Shown piece after piece: positions 60,560-64,000 of a stretch of 64,000 nt of DNA. The stretch is from assembly GCA_012845835.1 (NCBI GenBank), contig JABAKD010000004.1:3380433-3444432 (forward strand), read 5' to 3'. How positions within the stretch are numbered: the stretch's first letter is position 1; each line of letters starts with the position of its first letter. Under the pieces are notes generated by a model. It was given only the letters and a program-made list of their open reading frames with translations, made no database searches and was not told the origin of the DNA. The translations under genes and the position numbers were made by a program. The stretch is from Undaria pinnatifida (Eukaryota; Sar; Phaeophyceae; Laminariales; Alariaceae).

Positions 60560-62170
60560 GGATAAATCTGACGGTTTTGGCACCAGTATATAGCTGACGT
60601 TTTTTTCACGCAACAAGATTTTTAAAACAGCTGTGGCAGCAGTTCGGAAGGCCCAGCAGCAGGTTGAATTTTGGAAGTCTGTACAGCCCAAAAGGCGACC
60701 TTTTTAACGGCCACCCGACAGCATTTGGTAAGTATGTTTATATTATTAATAGCAGTACGAGTAGTAGTATCTAGCTGCCAGGACTGGCATACAGTACCGA
60801 CCGGTCCTGATTGCTACGTACGTACTATGTGTGGATCCTCTCGCAAGGTGTAAATGCAAATATACCGGGTACGACGTATTTCATTGCCGCTGTTTACATG
60901 TACGTATACTTAAAGGTGCCTCTCTTTTAAAGCTCCAGTCGAGGTTTCCCAGATCATTCGCATAGTTGTGCGTGTAGCACGTACGTAGCTCTGCGGCTCT
61001 GCGGCTCTGCGACGTAGCATTTCACGTTTATGAATGGGAGACAGCACGTGCCTCCGCTCCCAACTTTCTCCAGGATCAAGCAATCCCCCAGGAACAGCAC
61101 ACGACCTGTTCTCTGAATACCAGGAAGCACGCAGTTTATTAATTCAGTTACTTTTTTTTTCCAAAACAAGGGGGAGCGCATGCAACGAAAATGGTGGCTT
61201 CGGAATGTTTCGTACAGGGGTTTCCATATACGCATCGCTCGGCGTTTCCACTGGAGAAGACCACCTTCGGAAAATCGCCCGGGTGTGTGTTATCTTGCGT
61301 GTTGTACAGTGGCTGTTCCTTGTCCCCCGTGCCATAAAGTTGGCGGCCGCCTGTTGGTTTCCAGAAAGAAGTTCCCTTGGGCAGGGGCGTGTCCGTGAGT
61401 ATGCACACGGCACTTCAGCGCGTTTTATTCGTGCGTTTTAATGTGTTTGTGTGCATGATCTAGATATGGTACGAGTAGTACACACACGGCACTTCGGTGC
61501 CTTTATTACGCGTTGATGTGGTGGTGTGGAGAGTCTAAACTCTCTTACTGTAGTAAGCTTTTTTTGTTAATCCAATCTACCGGATACTGTGTTTCACTTA
61601 ATCTCCACCTCCCTCCCTTTTCGTAACCGAGACAGATCCGGGGTCATATAGTTGACACCCGGCCCCTCCCCTCAATCCAGTGCCCCCCCCCCACTCCCCC
61701 CGCGCCACCCATCCCATCTATTATTTTCGCACTTTTTCTACGTGGGTCGTACGGCTGTTTTTTCCTTTCCCGAAACACTGATTCGGGGTCACACAGCAGG
61801 CAATATCCCGCCCCCATCGCGCTTGGTGCAAGCAGTATCTGCCTGGTTGGTGAAAACCCAACGTCTTTCGTCCCAGCATTTGTAGGCGTGAGAGAGTCTA
61901 TGGTATTAAGGACGACTGCTATGATCCCCCCCCCCACACACCATGGCGCTTGCTTTTTCTTGGGGGGGGGGTGGACGCCTTCATTTCTGTCGCGGAAAGG
62001 GTTCAGCAGCTTCTTGCTTTGTCGACTCGCGGCCATTTGTATGCGTGTTTTGTACTCGCGAGTAATACTAAACACGTGCGGCTGGCGTAGATGTCACGCA
62101 CACTCACGCGGCCTTCCGAGAGGAGTATCAACTACTGTAGGTACAGTACTTAAGGCGTAGAACAATATCG
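60560..62170. other. Intergenic region without a supported gene
   Basis: Contains a duplicated CACACGGCACTTC-GCG-TTTATT-CGCGTT segment (61397-61440 and 61480-61515) and a C-rich stretch at 61680-61710. A GCCTGGTTGGTGAAAACCCAACG piece (61838-61860) is shared with 50845-50870 and, inverted, with 13160-13185. Frames at 61144-61413 (-) look partly protein-like but match nothing I know. Confidence 0.35.
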
Positions 62171-62176
62171 TGGAGG

Positions 62177-62360
62177 CCTCCCAGTATAGTGCCGGTTGAA
62201 CAGTGCCAGTGCTCTCTATGGTGCCGGTGAAGTCATTTGGCCCCACTGGAACTGTAAAGTAACTCTAGATAAGTAACTCCCAATAGTGCCTGGTGCCCTG
62301 CATAGTGCCGGTATGTTGGACTGGCATATACTGGCACTATGGGTAGCCTCCCGCTATGGT
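62177..62360. mobile_element. AATAGTGCCGG MITE, copy 2
   Basis: Begins GGCCTCCCAGTATAGTGCCGG and ends GGCACTATGGGTAGCCTCCC, an inverted terminal match. The internal order (CAGTGCC, GGTGCCGGTGAAGTCATTTGG, CATAGTGCCGGTA) follows copy 1 at 41188. Confidence 0.65.
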
Positions 62361-63178
62361 ATCATGCTCATTCGATCGAACTCAAAGCTGGCGTGGCTGG
62401 TGCTGCTCTGACCGGAGTATTAAACCGGGTTTGATATTGGCATCATGAGTCCGAACGGAGATATATTCCCCGGTGGTATGCAATACAGCAATAGTGCGGA
62501 GTAATTTTACACAGTCGTCGACGTGTTTTTTGTTCATGTTCTACAGCGATTGAAATCAGCGTTTGCAGCTGTAGTATGTGACATGAGTCTCTTGATGTTT
62601 TGTTGCTGTAAGCGGTAAGGTGATGTTGGCGACTGCAGTTGTTCGTCGCTCCACTCTGTCAAGTGGGTCAAGCATGAAAAAAGCTGATGGCGATTACAGA
62701 TGGTGTCATTTGTACGAAGCAGCCCAGACCGCGGTGGGTTATAACGGGGGTTACACATTCACGTTGAATATCTCGACTGAACTAAACAGAGAACTTACCA
62801 CTTGTCATTCGACAACGTGGTTGAGGCACGTCGTGCACAAGACGAAGGGGACTATCCCTACGTTGGTTGAGTGGGCTTGGTTGGTTTAGGGTTGGAGTTA
62901 GCCTTAGGCTTAGATAAAAGAAATATCAACCATTTTTTCTCCAATATGTGGTAAGGTAGCCTCGAGCTAAACGACCAGGGCGCTGCATGACGCTCCTCTA
63001 ACGGCTGCGCGGCCACAGTTGCATAGACGATTGGTAGCATCCTTTTGTTTGTCGCTTTTTCATATGCTTGGGATCTCTGAAAGGTTAGCGTATTTTCCAG
63101 TGATATACGTTGTCTGACATTTCTAACCATTTTACCCGAGTGATGTCATTAGGTGACTTCGTCCGGTATTTGGTATGG
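62361..63178. other. Intergenic region without a supported gene
   Basis: A plus-strand open frame at 62620-62889 has no recognisable domain. No further repeat stands out. Confidence 0.3.
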
Positions 63179-63210
63179 CTTAGGGTTAGGGTTAGGGTTA
63201 GGGTTAGTTA
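63179..63210 (+). repeat. Interstitial telomeric repeat (TTAGGG)4
   Basis: Four perfect TTAGGG units followed by TTAGTTAG. TTAGGG is the telomere unit expected for brown algae. Confidence 0.85.
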
Positions 63211-63399
63211 GCATGGTTGAAAAAAACACAATAATGACACCCATATTTTCATTTCCTTGCAGGCGAGCGACTGAAAATCCCGACGTTGGTGGCGTTGCGT
63301 GGGTGGCTGATGTCATTGCAGTATAGGCAACCTGCAATAAGGTCGTTTTCCAATCGGCGGGCTATTGGTCGCGACTGTTTTCTCTAACATTTGGGCTCA

Positions 63400-64000
63400 T
63401 ATATTCCGAATTCCTCCCAAAAAGTATGTTTTGCAAATTGTCACTCCAGATCGAAACACTTGCCACCCCTGCGCGCGCGCTAGAAGGCGCGCAGCGGGCC
63501 GGCAACGCATCGCCAGCGTGGGCTGTGCCCCCCCCAAGCTGCTAGCGAAAAAATGTGCTGAATCGGTGGCTGCCTGCCCAGTAACGAGGCCGTTAAAAAC
63601 TCGAGACATTTTCGCGAGTCGTACAAACAGCAGTGCTTCTGTTGTCGCGCCTCTATTAATAAGTAAATGCCACATATATTCCGAACTACGCAGACAAACG
63701 TTTGTTGTAAAAGACCACTCGACTTCGAAACACTTGCCACCCCCCGCGATCGCGAGAGAGCGCGCCGCGGGCGGGCACCGCACCACCAGCATGAGCTGTG
63801 CCTACCCCACGCTGCTAGCGAAAAAATGGGCTGAATCGGCGGCTGTATGCCTGAATACGAGTGTGTTGAAGAACTCGAGACATTTACAGAGTGGCAACAA
63901 CGAGTTTTTTCTCGTGGGGCTTCCCGATCCGAATTCCGCGCACAAACAGTTTGTTGTTAAAATACACTCGAGATCGAAACACTTGCCATCCCCCCGCGAT
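63400..64000. repeat. Satellite of about 250-275 bp units, running off the right edge
   Basis: CGAAACACTTGCCA recurs at 63452, 63726 and 63975, each time followed by a C-rich GCGCGC stretch. Between them lie CTGCTAGCGAAAAAATG-GCTGAATCGG and CTCGAGACATTT in the same order. Two full units and the start of a third are in the window. Confidence 0.85.

Overview
The window looks like nuclear DNA of a photosynthetic stramenopile, most likely a brown alga. This is inferred from four things seen here: many-exon genes with introns up to 5.4 kb; two plastid presequences of heterokont type (ER signal peptide followed by an ASAF-like cleavage site with Phe at +1); TTAGGG-type interstitial telomeric repeats; and dense CAG/CTG-, TAC- and poly-C/G-rich repeats. 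No operons, Shine-Dalgarno sites or CRISPR arrays are present.

Layout. 294-1057 (-) is the first exon of a plastid-targeted protein whose remainder lies off the left edge. About 310 bp away and divergent is a nine-exon gene (1368-17248, +) for a 286-residue plastid Mn-type superoxide dismutase; all four metal ligands and all splice phases are consistent. 17249-26919 is intergenic and repeat-rich. 26920-32638 (-) is a seven-exon gene for a 459-residue protein that I do not recognise. 32639-42113 is intergenic, with microsatellites and MITE-like elements. 42114-53036 (-) is a seven-exon gene for the mitochondrial methylcrotonoyl-CoA carboxylase beta subunit (578 residues), including one GC-AG intron. 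From 53037 to the end there is one doubtful divergent ORF, a 2-kb palindromic satellite, a large hairpin element and further repeats.

Function. The SOD disproportionates superoxide made by photosynthetic electron flow and shares an upstream region with another plastid-targeted protein. The carboxylase belongs to mitochondrial leucine breakdown. I see no link between them beyond adjacency.

The most unusual signals are these. (1) All three complete genes carry degenerate tandem copies of their own exons or exon ends next to the functional exon ('exon echoes'), most strikingly SOD exons 3 and 8. (2) The 9-mer TACCWGGTA occurs at least 22 times, against about 0.5 expected, and only outside exons. 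(3) A satellite at about 55.7-57.7 kb is built from nested palindromes. Several repeat families (hairpin, TIR, pogo-like, LINE remnants) recur across the window.
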